Shown: positions 1 to 10,724, counted from the first letter of the stretch. The stretch: DNA of 43,285 bases from Arenimonas sp. (GCF_022842045.1 NZ_JALHQI010000021.1:1-43285); one strand, 5' to 3'. Notes: generated by a model from the letters alone, not told the origin. Numbers and translations: made by a program.

Positions 1-56
1 ACCAGTTCGACCAGCTCGTGCTTGTACTCAGGGCTGTAACGCTTGCGCTTGGACAT
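1..56 (-). CDS. IS3-family transposase OrfA, N-terminal fragment (runs off the window)
   Basis: The reverse strand encodes a start MSKRKRYSPEYKHELVEL, a basic N-terminus followed by the opening of a helix-turn-helix, as seen in OrfA proteins of IS3-family insertion sequences. An AAAGGAG ribosome binding site lies about five bases before the ATG at 56. Only about 18 codons are inside the window, so the rest of OrfA, the frameshift site and the OrfB integrase cannot be seen. OrfA binds the element's terminal repeats, and OrfA-OrfB is made by programmed frameshifting in this family. The family call rests on this short stretch and on the adjacent IS-end-like sequence; the subgroup is not determined. 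Confidence 0.7.
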   Translation of the reverse strand, partial: MSKRKRYSPEYKHELVEL

Positions 57-115
57 GGACACTCCTTTGACCCAGTATGGATCTTAGTGAAAGTGTCCGT
101 AGAATCGGGGTAGAA
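1..115 (-). mobile_element. Terminal part of an IS3-family insertion sequence
   Basis: The 5' untranslated end of the transposase gene and its probable terminal inverted repeat lie at about 57-115. On the reverse strand it reads TTCTACCCCGATTCTACGG and then ACACTTTCACTAAGATCC before the ribosome binding site. The outer boundary is estimated at 113-118. The other end and the target duplication are outside the window, so the exact border is not proven. The element points away from the prolyl oligopeptidase gene that starts about 95 bases further on. Confidence 0.55.
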
Positions 116-210
116 CCCGGCGACCCCCGACCCGAAGCGAACATAAGCAAATGGCCCTCCGGGGCTTCCAGATACGTCCAGGGAGAAGGGCGTGCGAATG
201 GGAGGTACAC

Positions 211-2403
211 GTGAAGAGAATGCTGGCAGGAACGTTCTTGGTCATTGCCTTCTCCGCGTCGGCGGATTCCCCGGATGAAGGTGTATCCGCACCCCCGGAT
301 CGAAATCAGAAGCTGATCGCATCTGATTACCCGCCCGCGCGCAGAGCCGACGTAGTGGATGTCTTCCACGGCGTCCGCGTGAACGATCCCTACCGGTGGA
401 TGGAGGATCTGGACAGTCCCGAACTGGCCACGTGGATCGAGGCGCAGAACCGCCTGGCCGAGCCACGAATCGAGACCAACCCGGCTTATGCCGCGATCCG
501 CGACAGGCTGGGGAAACTGGCAGATGCCTTCCCCAAACAGGAGCCTGGCCGGGAAGTGGCCGGCCGGATGTTCCACCGTGAAATGGTGGACAACAAGATC
601 CGACTGATGGTGAAAGAGGGTGAAGGCGCCGTGCCCCGGGTACTGCTGGACGACGTCGCCCTGGGGGAAGGCAATCAACTCAAGGCCTTCGAACCCTCCC
701 GGGATGGCCGCCACCTGGCCTATATCGTAGGAAAAAGCGGTGCGGACTGGGGCGAAATCCGCATCAGGGACATTGCAAATGACCGCGACTTGCCGGTGGC
801 CCTTCCGAACGTGCGCTTCGAGGGACCCATGCAGTGGACGGAGGACGACGGAGGCATCGTGTACCGCCGGTTCGCGCCGCCACGCGACGGGAATGTGCAA
901 GCGGCGGCTGAAGGACAGGCGGTGTACCTACACCGTCTGGGAACGAAGGTCGACGACGATGTCCGGCTATACGAACTGCCGGACGATCTGCGGGAATGGA
1001 GCCTGTTCTTCAACCTGCCCGGCGATCGCCGGCAGCTGTTCGTATACCCCGAGCAGGGGCCATGGCACTACAGCCACCTCGGGGGTTCGCGCGCGAAGAT
1101 CATCCTGCTGGAAGTCCAGGAGGACGGCCGTCTTCGCGAAGGGACCGGACCGCGCGACCTGACCGCCGCGGACGCGGCCTACCGCGTGCTACATGTCGAA
1201 GCGGGGCGCGCGCTGGTTTTCACCGACAAGGACGCACCGCGACGGCGGGTGGTCTCGATGGACCTCATGGCGTCCGAGCCGGGGGCACTTGTGGACGTCA
1301 TCCCCGAGGGCCCGCACGTGCTCGAGGACGTGGGCTGGTTCGGCAACCGGTTGGTCGCGCACTTCCTCGAGAACGTCCACAGCGTCGTGAGTGTGTTCGA
1401 CGCATCCGGCAAGCCGATCCATAAGGTCCGGCTGCCGGGCACCGGCGTCGTCCAGGGTCTTTTCGGCGATCGGGCGTCGTCGCGCATGTCTCTTTTCTTC
1501 TCGGGGCTGCTCCATTCGTATGTCGTCCTTCACCACGAACTCGGCACCGGTACGACCACCGTCGCCAGCATCTCGCCAGACGCTCCCGACCTGGGGGAGT
1601 TCGAAGTGCGACAGGAGTGGTTCCGTTCGAAGGATGGCACCCGGGTGCCGATGTTCATCGCCGCGCGGCGTGGCCTGGTCCGCGACGGAAGCCATCCCAC
1701 GCTGATGGCGGCCTACGGGGCTTCCAGCACATCGCATTTACCGTCCTTTCGTGCCGAGGCGGCGGCATGGCTGCAGATGGGCGGGGTCTATGCCATCGCG
1801 AACGTCCGCGGTGGGGGTGAGTTCGGCAAGGCCTGGTATGAGGCGGCGATCCGCGAACGCAAGCAGACCAGTTTCGATGATCTGATCGGAGCCGGCGAGT
1901 ACCTGGTTTCCAATGGGTGGACATCGCCTAGGAAACTGGCGATCACCGGCAGTTCCAACGGTGGCCTGCTGGTCACGGCCACTTCGCTGCAACGACCCGA
2001 TCTGTTCGGCGCCGTGCTGGCCGACGTGCCGGTTACCGATGCGATGCGCCGCCACCTGTCGGGCAACGGTGCCCAAGCGGTCGAGCAGTGGGGGACGCCG
2101 GACGATCCGATGGTTTTCCCGGCGCTGCGTGCTTATTCGCCGGTGCACAACGTGTCTGGAGGCAAATGTTATCCGGCCACGCTGATCACCGCCGCTCGCG
2201 ACGACCAACGGTTGCCGCCTTGGCACGCCTACAAGTATGCCGCCGCGCTGCAGGCCGCCCAGGGCTGCGACCAGCCGGTGCTGTTGCATGTGCGCCAGAG
2301 CGGTGGTCATGGAGGGGGGGATCTCATGGCATGGCTGGACGGGCTTGCCAGGGCGCTGACGTTTGCGTCCGGGCATCTGGGCTTGAGCGACGGGAAACAC
2401 TGA
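211..2403 (+). CDS. Secreted prolyl oligopeptidase family serine peptidase (S9A)
   Basis: Predicted to cleave short proline-containing peptides in the periplasm. The 730-residue product starts with a short signal peptide ending near SASA, followed by the S9A entry motif YRWMED and a beta-propeller domain. The C-terminal alpha/beta-hydrolase carries G-S-S-N-G-G with the nucleophile Ser582, Asp664 in RDDQR and His700 in GGHGG, giving a complete triad in canonical order. An in-frame ATG at 151 lies further upstream, but the GTG at 211 has a GGAGGT site four bases before it and begins directly with the signal peptide. ATG 220 is the other option. Base composition is lower in GC than the genes after 5000, and the gene sits beside an IS end, so recent acquisition is plausible. 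The family is secure; the substrate is not known. Confidence 0.88.
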   Translation: MKRMLAGTFLVIAFSASADSPDEGVSAPPDRNQKLIASDYPPARRADVVDVFHGVRVNDPYRWMEDLDSPELATWIEAQNRLAEPRIETNPAYAAIRDRLGKLADAFPKQEPGREVAGRMFHREMVDNKIRLMVKEGEGAVPRVLLDDVALGEGNQLKAFEPSRDGRHLAYIVGKSGADWGEIRIRDIANDRDLPVALPNVRFEGPMQWTEDDGGIVYRRFAPPRDGNVQAAAEGQAVYLHRLGTKVDDDVRLYELPDDLREWSLFFNLPGDRRQLFVYPEQGPWHYSHLGGSRAKIILLEVQEDGRLREGTGPRDLTAADAAYRVLHVEAGRALVFTDKDAPRRRVVSMDLMASEPGALVDVIPEGPHVLEDVGWFGNRLVAHFLENVHSVVSVFDASGKPIHKVRLPGTGVVQGLFGDRASSRMSLFFSGLLHSYVVLHHELGTGTTTVASISPDAPDLGEFEVRQEWFRSKDGTRVPMFIAARRGLVRDGSHPTLMAAYGASSTSHLPSFRAEAAAWLQMGGVYAIANVRGGGEFGKAWYEAAIRERKQTSFDDLIGAGEYLVSNGWTSPRKLAITGSSNGGLLVTATSLQRPDLFGAVLADVPVTDAMRRHLSGNGAQAVEQWGTPDDPMVFPALRAYSPVHNVSGGKCYPATLITAARDDQRLPPWHAYKYAAALQAAQGCDQPVLLHVRQSGGHGGGDLMAWLDGLARALTFASGHLGLSDGKH

Positions 2404-2455
2404 AGCCGGCTCGTGGGTGCACGTAGCCTTCAGCATCGGCGGCTAACGACCCATA

Positions 2456-2480
2456 GCGGACCCTTGAGCGAAGGGTCTGC
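2456..2480. terminator. Hairpin downstream of the prolyl oligopeptidase gene
   Basis: A 10-bp stem (GCGGACCCTT pairing with AAGGGTCTGC, one G-U) closes a 5-nt loop about 50 bases after the stop codon. No T-run follows, so it may act in RNA stabilisation or as a weak terminator. The rest of 2404-2662 holds no gene I can support. Confidence 0.35.
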
Positions 2481-2662
2481 GGCGTATGGCCCGGGAGCTG
2501 GAGCCCACCATCGCCGGTTGCGCCCGCGGGTGCCGGGAGAACGTACATCGAGCGACCTGATGGCCCGCCGGGCGGGCATTGTCTGGTGTCGCGGACGGAC
2601 GGTCGCGTCCGGAACTTTCCCTTGCCGCCACGGTCACAGCATTGGTCTAGACTGGCGCAACG

Positions 2663-3019
2663 ATGACAAGGCTTGGAGCTGTCGGATGGGCATGGCGACT
2701 CCTGCTGGCGATTACGCTGGTGGGCTCGCCTGTCATGGCTATGCCGCGGGTTGACGCCGGCGTTGACCCGTCCGCGGATGTCGCCTCAATGCCTTGCCAC
2801 GATGCCGGTCCGGCCGTGTCAGCTGAACCTGCCTGCGAGGAGGGCTGCTGCCCGCAGCCAGAGTGCCCGCCCGCCAACTGTCGCGTGGCGGCCCCCATGG
2901 TGGGCGGCTCGGTTTGGGTGCTTCCGATGGCCCTGCGCGTCCCGCATTCCTCCCCCTCGGAGGCCTCGATGCCCGCCGCGGCTCCGGTTCAAGAGCAACT
3001 ACGGCCGCCGATCAGCTGA
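2663..3019 (+). CDS. CopL-like small Cys/His metal-binding protein
   Basis: A 118-residue exported protein with a hydrophobic N-terminal signal (LLLAITLVGSPVMA). After it comes a Cys/His cluster: PCHD, then a Cys, then E-G-C-C, then two further Cys spaced by Pro-rich residues. This matches the layout of the CopL family of Xanthomonadaceae, small proteins placed before copper-resistance operons and needed for their metal-dependent expression. Here it stands 66 bp before a gene set for an outer-membrane barrel, an HMA protein and a MerT-like permease, so it probably senses or buffers the metal handled by them. No strong ribosome binding site is visible before the ATG. The C-terminal half is low-complexity, rich in Pro, Ala and Ser. 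Assignment is from motif layout, not alignment. Confidence 0.55.
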   Translation: MTRLGAVGWAWRLLLAITLVGSPVMAMPRVDAGVDPSADVASMPCHDAGPAVSAEPACEEGCCPQPECPPANCRVAAPMVGGSVWVLPMALRVPHSSPSEASMPAAAPVQEQLRPPIS

Positions 3020-3085
3020 CTTTGCCGATCCCTGCCCGCACCCGTGCGGGACCCGCCGCCTCGCGGCGATCGACGGAGCAATCCA

Positions 3086-3739
3086 ATGAAATTCCTTTCC
3101 CTTGGGCTGGGCGCGCTCGCGCTAGCCCTGTTCGCGGCCCCCGTGGCCGCCAAACCCATCGCGTTTGCTCGCGGCAGCACCGTGATGGCCGAGTACGGTG
3201 CCGGCACCATGAACGAATTCCAGGCCTTCTACGCGCCGCGATACTGGTGGTCGGGTGGCGTGGGCTGGACCGAACTTTTGAGCGAAGACGGCTCACTCGA
3301 GCGCGATATCGTCTACCTGCGCGGCAACCTGCTGGCCAAGCGATGGAACCTGCCCGGTGCCCAGGCGAACGTGTTCGTCTGGGGCGGTTTGGGTCGTGCC
3401 ACCGGCAGTGATTTCGCCGGCAGCACCCTGGCGCGCAATGTGGGGTTCCAGGTCGACTACGAAACCCGCCGCGTTTACAGCGCGTTCCGCACCGACCTGC
3501 AGGAAAGCGACTATTTCTCCCACCGCATCGACACGCTGCAGTTAGGTATCGCGCCCTACGAACACGACTACGACACCCTGGCCACCTGGATCGTCCTGCA
3601 AGGTCGCCGCTACTCGAACGGCTTATACGACGGCACCGAGACGGCGTTGTTGCTTCGCCTGTTCAAGGGCGGCACGTGGGTCGAGGTAGGCGCCACGACC
3701 GACGGCAAGCTGCAAGCCATGGCCATGTTCAACTTCTGA
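3086..3739 (+). CDS. Predicted outer-membrane beta-barrel protein of a metal operon
   Basis: A 217-residue protein with a clear signal peptide (ending AAPVAA). It is rich in alternating aromatic and polar stretches, such as Y-W-W-S-G-G-V-G-W and repeated short strands, and ends in M-F-N-F, a C-terminal Phe typical of substrates of the BAM barrel-assembly machine. I do not recognise a named family. Size suggests a barrel of 8 to 10 strands. It lies 14 bp before the HMA gene and downstream of the CopL-like gene, which suggests the barrel passes or binds the metal at the outer membrane. The ATG at 3086 follows CGGAGC and gives the signal peptide; an upstream in-frame start at 3044 would not. The function is inferred from context only. 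Confidence 0.6.
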   Translation: MKFLSLGLGALALALFAAPVAAKPIAFARGSTVMAEYGAGTMNEFQAFYAPRYWWSGGVGWTELLSEDGSLERDIVYLRGNLLAKRWNLPGAQANVFVWGGLGRATGSDFAGSTLARNVGFQVDYETRRVYSAFRTDLQESDYFSHRIDTLQLGIAPYEHDYDTLATWIVLQGRRYSNGLYDGTETALLLRLFKGGTWVEVGATTDGKLQAMAMFNF

Positions 3740-3753
3740 CCCGGAGACTCTCC

Positions 3754-4092
3754 ATGAAGACCCTCACCCGTACCGTGTTCCTCCTCCTGATGGCCGCCGC
3801 ATCCGCGGTCTCGGCCAAAACCATCGAAATGGATGTCAACGGCCTGGTCTGCGCGTTCTGCGCCCAGGGCATCGAGAAGACACTCAAGAGTTTCGACGCC
3901 ACCGCAGAGGTCTATGTCAGCCTGGAAAACAGAATCGTCGCCGTGGCCCTCAAGGACGGCGCGGAACTGACGGACGAAGAGCTGACCAAGGCCATTACCG
4001 ATTCGGGCTACGCCGTCGTGGCGATCCGCCGAAGTGATGCGACGCTGCAGGCGATCCGCGACCGCGTGAACCGGGAGGCGGACGATGAATGA
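3754..4092 (+). CDS. Periplasmic heavy-metal-associated (HMA) domain protein, MerP-like
   Basis: A 112-residue protein: signal peptide to about residue 21, then a single HMA fold with the metal-binding motif G-L-V-C-A-F-C (Cys33, Cys36), and the HMA end pattern DSGYAVVAI near residue 90. HMA proteins of this type (MerP, CopZ) bind a soft metal ion through the two cysteines and pass it to a membrane partner. The next gene encodes a MerT-like permease and overlaps this one by 8 nt, so the two are probably translationally coupled and work as donor and importer. The motif differs from MerP's typical GMTCxxC by a Leu-Val in place of Met-Thr, so mercury is not assured as the substrate. The ATG at 3754 is preceded by CCGGAGA. 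Confidence 0.8.
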   Translation: MKTLTRTVFLLLMAAASAVSAKTIEMDVNGLVCAFCAQGIEKTLKSFDATAEVYVSLENRIVAVALKDGAELTDEELTKAITDSGYAVVAIRRSDATLQAIRDRVNREADDE

Positions 4093-4483
4093 GCTGCAGG
4101 CGCCTCTGAAGCGGAACGTGGGGCTGAGCCTGCTGGCACTCGGCGCCGCCAGCGGCACGCTAATCTGTTGCGTGCTGCCGGCGGTGATGGTGGCCCTAGG
4201 TGGGGGCGCGGCGCTCGCAGGCCTGGTCACCGCCGTGCCGCAACTGGTCTGGTTGTCTGCACACAAGGGGCTGGTGTTTGGCGTGGCCGGCGCGGCGCTC
4301 GCGTTCTCGGGCTGGATGTTGTGGCGGGCAAGAACCTTGCCCTGCCCGACGGTTCCCGAACTGGCGGCATCCTGTGCGCGATTGCGGCGCTTCAGTACGT
4401 GGACCTGGGTAGCAGCGGTTATCGCTACCTGCGGCGGAGCGCTTTTCGCGTTTGTACTGCCGGCACTCGGCCTGTTTGCTTAA
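4085..4483 (+). CDS. MerT-like inner-membrane metal transport protein
   Basis: A 132-residue membrane protein with three predicted helices (about 13-35, 58-80, 108-130). A vicinal Cys pair (Cys28-Cys29) lies in the first helix, and two further Cys lie in the loop after the second helix (L-P-C-P and S-C-A-R). This is the cysteine plan of the mercuric transporter MerT, where periplasmic MerP hands Hg(II) to the first-helix pair and then to the cytoplasmic-loop pair. The start codon overlaps the end of the HMA gene. No mercuric reductase or MerR regulator is present in the window, and overall sequence similarity to MerT looks modest. The substrate could therefore be mercury or another soft metal. 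Confidence 0.7.
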   Translation: MNELQAPLKRNVGLSLLALGAASGTLICCVLPAVMVALGGGAALAGLVTAVPQLVWLSAHKGLVFGVAGAALAFSGWMLWRARTLPCPTVPELAASCARLRRFSTWTWVAAVIATCGGALFAFVLPALGLFA

Positions 4484-4538
4484 CCCTTGGGATTCGGAGG
4501 AGGAAGCAACGCAAGTTGACGTTCCATTCGTAGTTCGA

Positions 4539-4563
4539 CCCGGCCTAGCTCTGCCAGGCCGGG
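4539..4563. terminator. Hairpin after the metal operon
   Basis: A perfect 8-bp GC-rich stem (CCCGGCCT with AGGCCGGG) around a 9-nt loop stands 56 bases after the MerT-like stop codon. There is no T-tract, so intrinsic termination is likely but not certain. Confidence 0.45.
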
Positions 4564-4848
4564 CGTTGCAAGCATTGGGCGTTGGTCCGCTCCTGGCCGG
4601 AAGCAGCCCACCGGGCGGGTCATTGCGTTCAGGCCGCTGATCACTGGAGAAGGCGAGTCCTCGTTCGAGGCGTCGGCGCAAACTCATCATGTGGGCAGAT
4701 GGAGCCGCACCCATTTCCTGGCGCACCACGACGGTGATGGCGGTATCACCGCGCCACCGCGGGCGTTGAGCGCGACAGCGCACAGACCCCTGCCATCGCG
4801 ACGCCGGAACCTGCCCAGGCGCGCCAACCACGGCGCCCGGAGGATCCC
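4564..4848. other. Intergenic stretch between the metal operon and csbD
   Basis: No coding sequence I can support. Short reading frames here have no ribosome binding site or recognisable motif. The csbD promoter must lie near its right edge, but I could not pick convincing -35 and -10 boxes. Confidence 0.4.
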
Positions 4849-5037
4849 ATGGACAAGAACACCAAAGGCGGCATCAAGCACCAGGTCAAGGGCGCGATCA
4901 AGGAAGCGACCGGCAAGGTCACCGGCAACAAGTCAAAGGAACTGGCCGGCAAGGCCGAGCAGAGCCTGGGCAAGGCCCAGCGCAAGATGGGCGAGGCCAA
5001 CACCGAACTGAAGGAGGCCGTCCGCAAGGACAGCTGA
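4849..5037 (+). CDS. CsbD-family stress-response protein
   Basis: A 62-residue, highly charged Lys/Ala/Gly-rich protein with the CsbD signature: G-x-x-x-Q-x-K-G-x-I-K-E-A-x-G-K-V-T-G followed by a second, degenerate K-A-x-G-K-A repeat. Members are small, abundant, largely disordered cytoplasmic proteins raised under general stress. Their molecular function is unknown. The ATG has a strong CGGAGG site six bases upstream. The gene stands alone and is convergent with aceE, with a hairpin between the two stops. Length and motif agree fully with the family. Confidence 0.9.
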   Translation: MDKNTKGGIKHQVKGAIKEATGKVTGNKSKELAGKAEQSLGKAQRKMGEANTELKEAVRKDS

Positions 5038-5056
5038 CGCCCGCGAGCCGCGGGCG
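5038..5056. terminator. Bidirectional hairpin between csbD and aceE
   Basis: A perfect 8-bp stem (CGCCCGCG with CGCGGGCG, loop AGC) begins directly after the csbD stop codon and ends 17 bp before the aceE stop. Its place between convergent genes suggests termination in both directions. Confidence 0.55.
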
Positions 5057-5073
5057 CCAGGGGTGCCGGGCGA

Positions 5074-7758
<2,685 letters not shown>

Positions 7759-7911
7759 TCCGTCTTCCTGTGGCCGGGCGTCGGGCGCGGCCGTTGCGTT
7801 TTAGAGTCAAGGCTCGGGAGTTTACCGCAGGGGCCCGGCCCGACGCCTCCGTATGCGCGCGGCGCCCATCCGTGGAGGCTATGCTGTCCGGGCCCGCCCC
7901 CGAGGGGAACG

Positions 7912-10344
7912 ATGGAAGCGAACCTGCCCCGCGCCTCCGAACTGCTGGCTGCCGGCCGCCTGGGCTGGCGGCGCAGCCTGCGCACCCGGCTGATGTTCTG
8001 GTCCAGCCTGACCAGCGTGGTGCTGCTGCTGGGCGTGGCCGCCGTGTTCTACGCGGCGCTGCGCGGGGTGCTGATCGAGAACGCCAAGACCGAGATCCGC
8101 GGGCTGGCCAGCCAGACAACCCGCGGCCTGGCGGCCACGCTCGAGTCGGTGCAGGTCAGCGGCCAGGCCCTGGCCGGGAACGCCACCGCCGTGGGACTGG
8201 AGCCGATGCGCCAGCGCGCCCTGTTGATGTCCACCCTCCGTTCGGACCCGTCCATCGCCGGCGCCATGGTGATCATCGAGCCGGGCCGGCTGTCGCCCGA
8301 GGATCCGGGCTTCGATTGGTACATCCGCCGCGAGGGCCGCGGCTTCACCGAAAGTTCGGTGCAGGACCTGGGCTACGACTACCGGGTGATGCCCTGGTAC
8401 ACCCGCACCACCGGCGTGGGGCGGGCCTGGTGGGGCGAGCCGTATGCCAACGCCGCCACCGGGATGCAGTACTTCGTCACCTTCAACCTGCCGCTGCGGC
8501 GCGCAGGCGACGGGCCGGAGGGCGCGGTGATCGGCATGGTCAGCGTGGACGTGCCGCTGCAGCGGCTGCGGGCGCAGCTGGGCGCGCTGCCCGACAGCAG
8601 CAACCTGATCCCGGTGCTGTATTCGCCCGAACACCGGCTGGTGCTGCACCCGGACCCGGCGATCGCGATGCAGTACGACATCGGCAAGCTGGCCACCACC
8701 GGCGGCCGCAGCGACCTGGCGCCGATGGCCGACCACATCCGGCGCCGGCAGGACTTCGAGGTCAAGCACCGCGTCGCCAGCGGTCCGGCCGAAGGAAGGA
8801 TGCGCTACACCTTCGGCGGCCCGGTGGGCGACACCGGCTGGAGCTTCAGCCTGTCGGTGGATGAAGGCGTGATCCTGGCGCAACTCAACCGCATCACGCT
8901 CTGGGGCGTGCTGGGCGGCCTGCTGGGCGTGCTGCTGTGCGTGGCGGCGGTGCGGCGCTACTCGGGCATGATCGCGCGGCCCATCGAGGACATCACCAAC
9001 ACGGCGCGGCACTTCGCCAAGGGCGAGTTCGACTACCCGCTGGGCCACACCGACCGCGAGGACGAGGTGGGCGTGCTGGCGCGGGCCTTCGACACGGCGC
9101 GCGGTTCGATCAAGCGGCAGATGACCGAGATCGCCGACATGGGCGCAGCGCGGGCGCGGCTGGAGGGCGAGCTCAACATCGCCGCCAACATCCAGCAGGC
9201 CATGCTGCCGGCCGGCAGCGAGTTCGACGCCGGCGAGGCGCACCTCGAATTCCACGGCATGCTGGAGCCGGCTAAGGCGGTGGGCGGCGACTTCTACAAC
9301 CTGTTCGAGCGCGACGGCGATTCGCTGTGGTTCGTGATCGGCGACGTGTCGGACAAGGGCGTGCCGGCGGCGCTGTTCATGGCGCGCACGATGACGGTGC
9401 TGGAAGTGGCGGCGCAGCTGGGCGGTTCGCCCGGCAAGGCGCTCCGCGAGGCCGCCAAGCACCTCGTTGAAGGCAACGAGACCTGCATGTTCGCCACCGT
9501 GCTGTGCGGCGTGATCGAACTGCGCACCGGCGCGCTGGCGCTGGCCAGCGCCGGACACGAAGCGCCGGTGATCCTGCGCGCCGACGGCCGGCGCGAGTTC
9601 GTGCCCGTGCCCACCGAAGGCCCGCTGGGCGTGGACGTCGCGCGCGAATACCCCGCCTGGCGTGGCCGACTGATGCCGGGCGACACGTTGTTCACCTATA
9701 CCGACGGCATCACCGAGGCGTTTGATCGTGACGACCAGCCCTTCGGCACCGAGCGCCTGCTGGCGACCCTCGACCCCGCGCTGTCCGCGCGCGCGCAGTG
9801 CGCGCACCTGGTGGACGCCGTGCACGCCTTCGCCAACGGCGCGCCGCAGTCCGACGACATCACCGTGCTGGCCATCCGCTACCGGCGCGATGCCCGCGGG
9901 CGCGCGCGCTTCACGGTGAAGGCCTCGCTGCAGCCGCCGCTGCCGGGCGATGCCGTGCGCCAGCTGCTGGCGCAGGTGGACGCCGGCCTCGAAAGCCACG
10001 GCCTGCCCGCCACCCTGATGCACGACGTGCACCTGGTGGTGGAGGAGGTGGCCTGCAACGTCATCGACCACGGCGCCGACGACGGCCGCGAGCCGACCCT
10101 GGAGCTGCTGGCCACGGTCGAAGGCAACCAGCTGGCCATGGAATTCCGCGACGACGGGCGGCCCTTCGACCCGCTGTCGCAGCCCACGCCCGACCTGTAC
10201 GCCGACATCGCCGACCGCCCGATCGGCGGCCTGGGCGTGCACCTGATCCGCGAGCTGGCCGAGGAAGTGGCCTACGCCCGCGACGACGGCCACAACATCC
10301 TTCGCATCGTCCTGCACATCCCCGCCCCGGAGCGCACCGCATGA
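7912..10344 (+). CDS. Membrane sensor fusion: extracytoplasmic sensor, HAMP, SpoIIE-type PP2C phosphatase and HATPase (RsbW-like kinase)
   Basis: An 810-residue protein. A membrane helix at about 25-50 leads to a periplasmic Cache-like sensor (about 52-325, with DWYIRREG and PWYTRTTG stretches typical of such domains). A second helix at 327-350 is followed by a HAMP domain and a short coiled coil. The PP2C/SpoIIE phosphatase has G-G-D-F-Y-N at 457-462 and G-D-V-S-D-K-G at about 477. The C-terminus is an HATPase_c_2 domain with N-box E-E-V-A-C-N-V near 711 and D-D-G-R-P-F near 745. Phosphatase and anti-sigma-type kinase thus share one chain; they would act in opposite directions on the STAS protein encoded next. 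ATG 7912 is chosen because the membrane helix follows directly and a GAGGGGA site precedes it. Confidence 0.88.
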   Translation: MEANLPRASELLAAGRLGWRRSLRTRLMFWSSLTSVVLLLGVAAVFYAALRGVLIENAKTEIRGLASQTTRGLAATLESVQVSGQALAGNATAVGLEPMRQRALLMSTLRSDPSIAGAMVIIEPGRLSPEDPGFDWYIRREGRGFTESSVQDLGYDYRVMPWYTRTTGVGRAWWGEPYANAATGMQYFVTFNLPLRRAGDGPEGAVIGMVSVDVPLQRLRAQLGALPDSSNLIPVLYSPEHRLVLHPDPAIAMQYDIGKLATTGGRSDLAPMADHIRRRQDFEVKHRVASGPAEGRMRYTFGGPVGDTGWSFSLSVDEGVILAQLNRITLWGVLGGLLGVLLCVAAVRRYSGMIARPIEDITNTARHFAKGEFDYPLGHTDREDEVGVLARAFDTARGSIKRQMTEIADMGAARARLEGELNIAANIQQAMLPAGSEFDAGEAHLEFHGMLEPAKAVGGDFYNLFERDGDSLWFVIGDVSDKGVPAALFMARTMTVLEVAAQLGGSPGKALREAAKHLVEGNETCMFATVLCGVIELRTGALALASAGHEAPVILRADGRREFVPVPTEGPLGVDVAREYPAWRGRLMPGDTLFTYTDGITEAFDRDDQPFGTERLLATLDPALSARAQCAHLVDAVHAFANGAPQSDDITVLAIRYRRDARGRARFTVKASLQPPLPGDAVRQLLAQVDAGLESHGLPATLMHDVHLVVEEVACNVIDHGADDGREPTLELLATVEGNQLAMEFRDDGRPFDPLSQPTPDLYADIADRPIGGLGVHLIRELAEEVAYARDDGHNILRIVLHIPAPERTA

Positions 10345-10724
10345 GCCTGAGCATCGAGATCACCCCCGCCGGCAACGGCAACCAGCGCGTGGCCCTGGCC
10401 GGCCGGCTGGACACCCACACCTACTGCGACCTCGACCAGCAGCTGGCGCCGGTGCTGGCCTCGTCCATCCACTCGCTGGTGCTGGACCTGGCCGGGCTCG
10501 ACTACATCAGCTCGGCCGGCGTGCGCTCGATCTTCAAGGCGCGCAAGGCGCTGGCGGCGCGCGGCGGCAAGGTCGTGGTGGTGAACCCGAAGCCGCAGAT
10601 CCAGAAGGTGTTCGACGTGGTGAAGGCGGTGCCGCTGGACGAGATCTTCTCGTCGCTGGAGGAGGCCGATGCCTACCTCGATGCGATCCAGGAGAAGGTA
10701 TTGCGCGGCGACGACGACGAGTGA
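10341..10724 (+). CDS. STAS-domain anti-sigma-factor antagonist
   Basis: A 127-residue single STAS domain (SpoIIAA/RsbV type). The conserved segment L-D-L-A-G-L-D-Y-I-S-S-A-G-V-R contains the candidate phospho-acceptor serines Ser57 and Ser58. The start ATGA overlaps the stop codon of the SpoIIE/HATPase gene by four bases, so the two are almost certainly co-translated partners. The upstream protein would phosphorylate (HATPase) and dephosphorylate (PP2C) this one. No sigma or anti-sigma gene lies in the window, so the downstream target is unknown. An acidic tail GDDDE closes the protein. It converges on the next gene with only three bases between the stop codons. Confidence 0.9.
   Translation: MSLSIEITPAGNGNQRVALAGRLDTHTYCDLDQQLAPVLASSIHSLVLDLAGLDYISSAGVRSIFKARKALAARGGKVVVVNPKPQIQKVFDVVKAVPLDEIFSSLEEADAYLDAIQEKVLRGDDDE

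Noticed and set aside
4501..4540. GGAGGAGG followed by short reading frames
   Set aside because: Looks like a ribosome binding site but no frame after it has recognisable content.
7879..10317. 812-codon minus-strand frame opposite the SpoIIE gene
   Set aside because: Shadow of the phosphatase gene; no domain and no plausible start.
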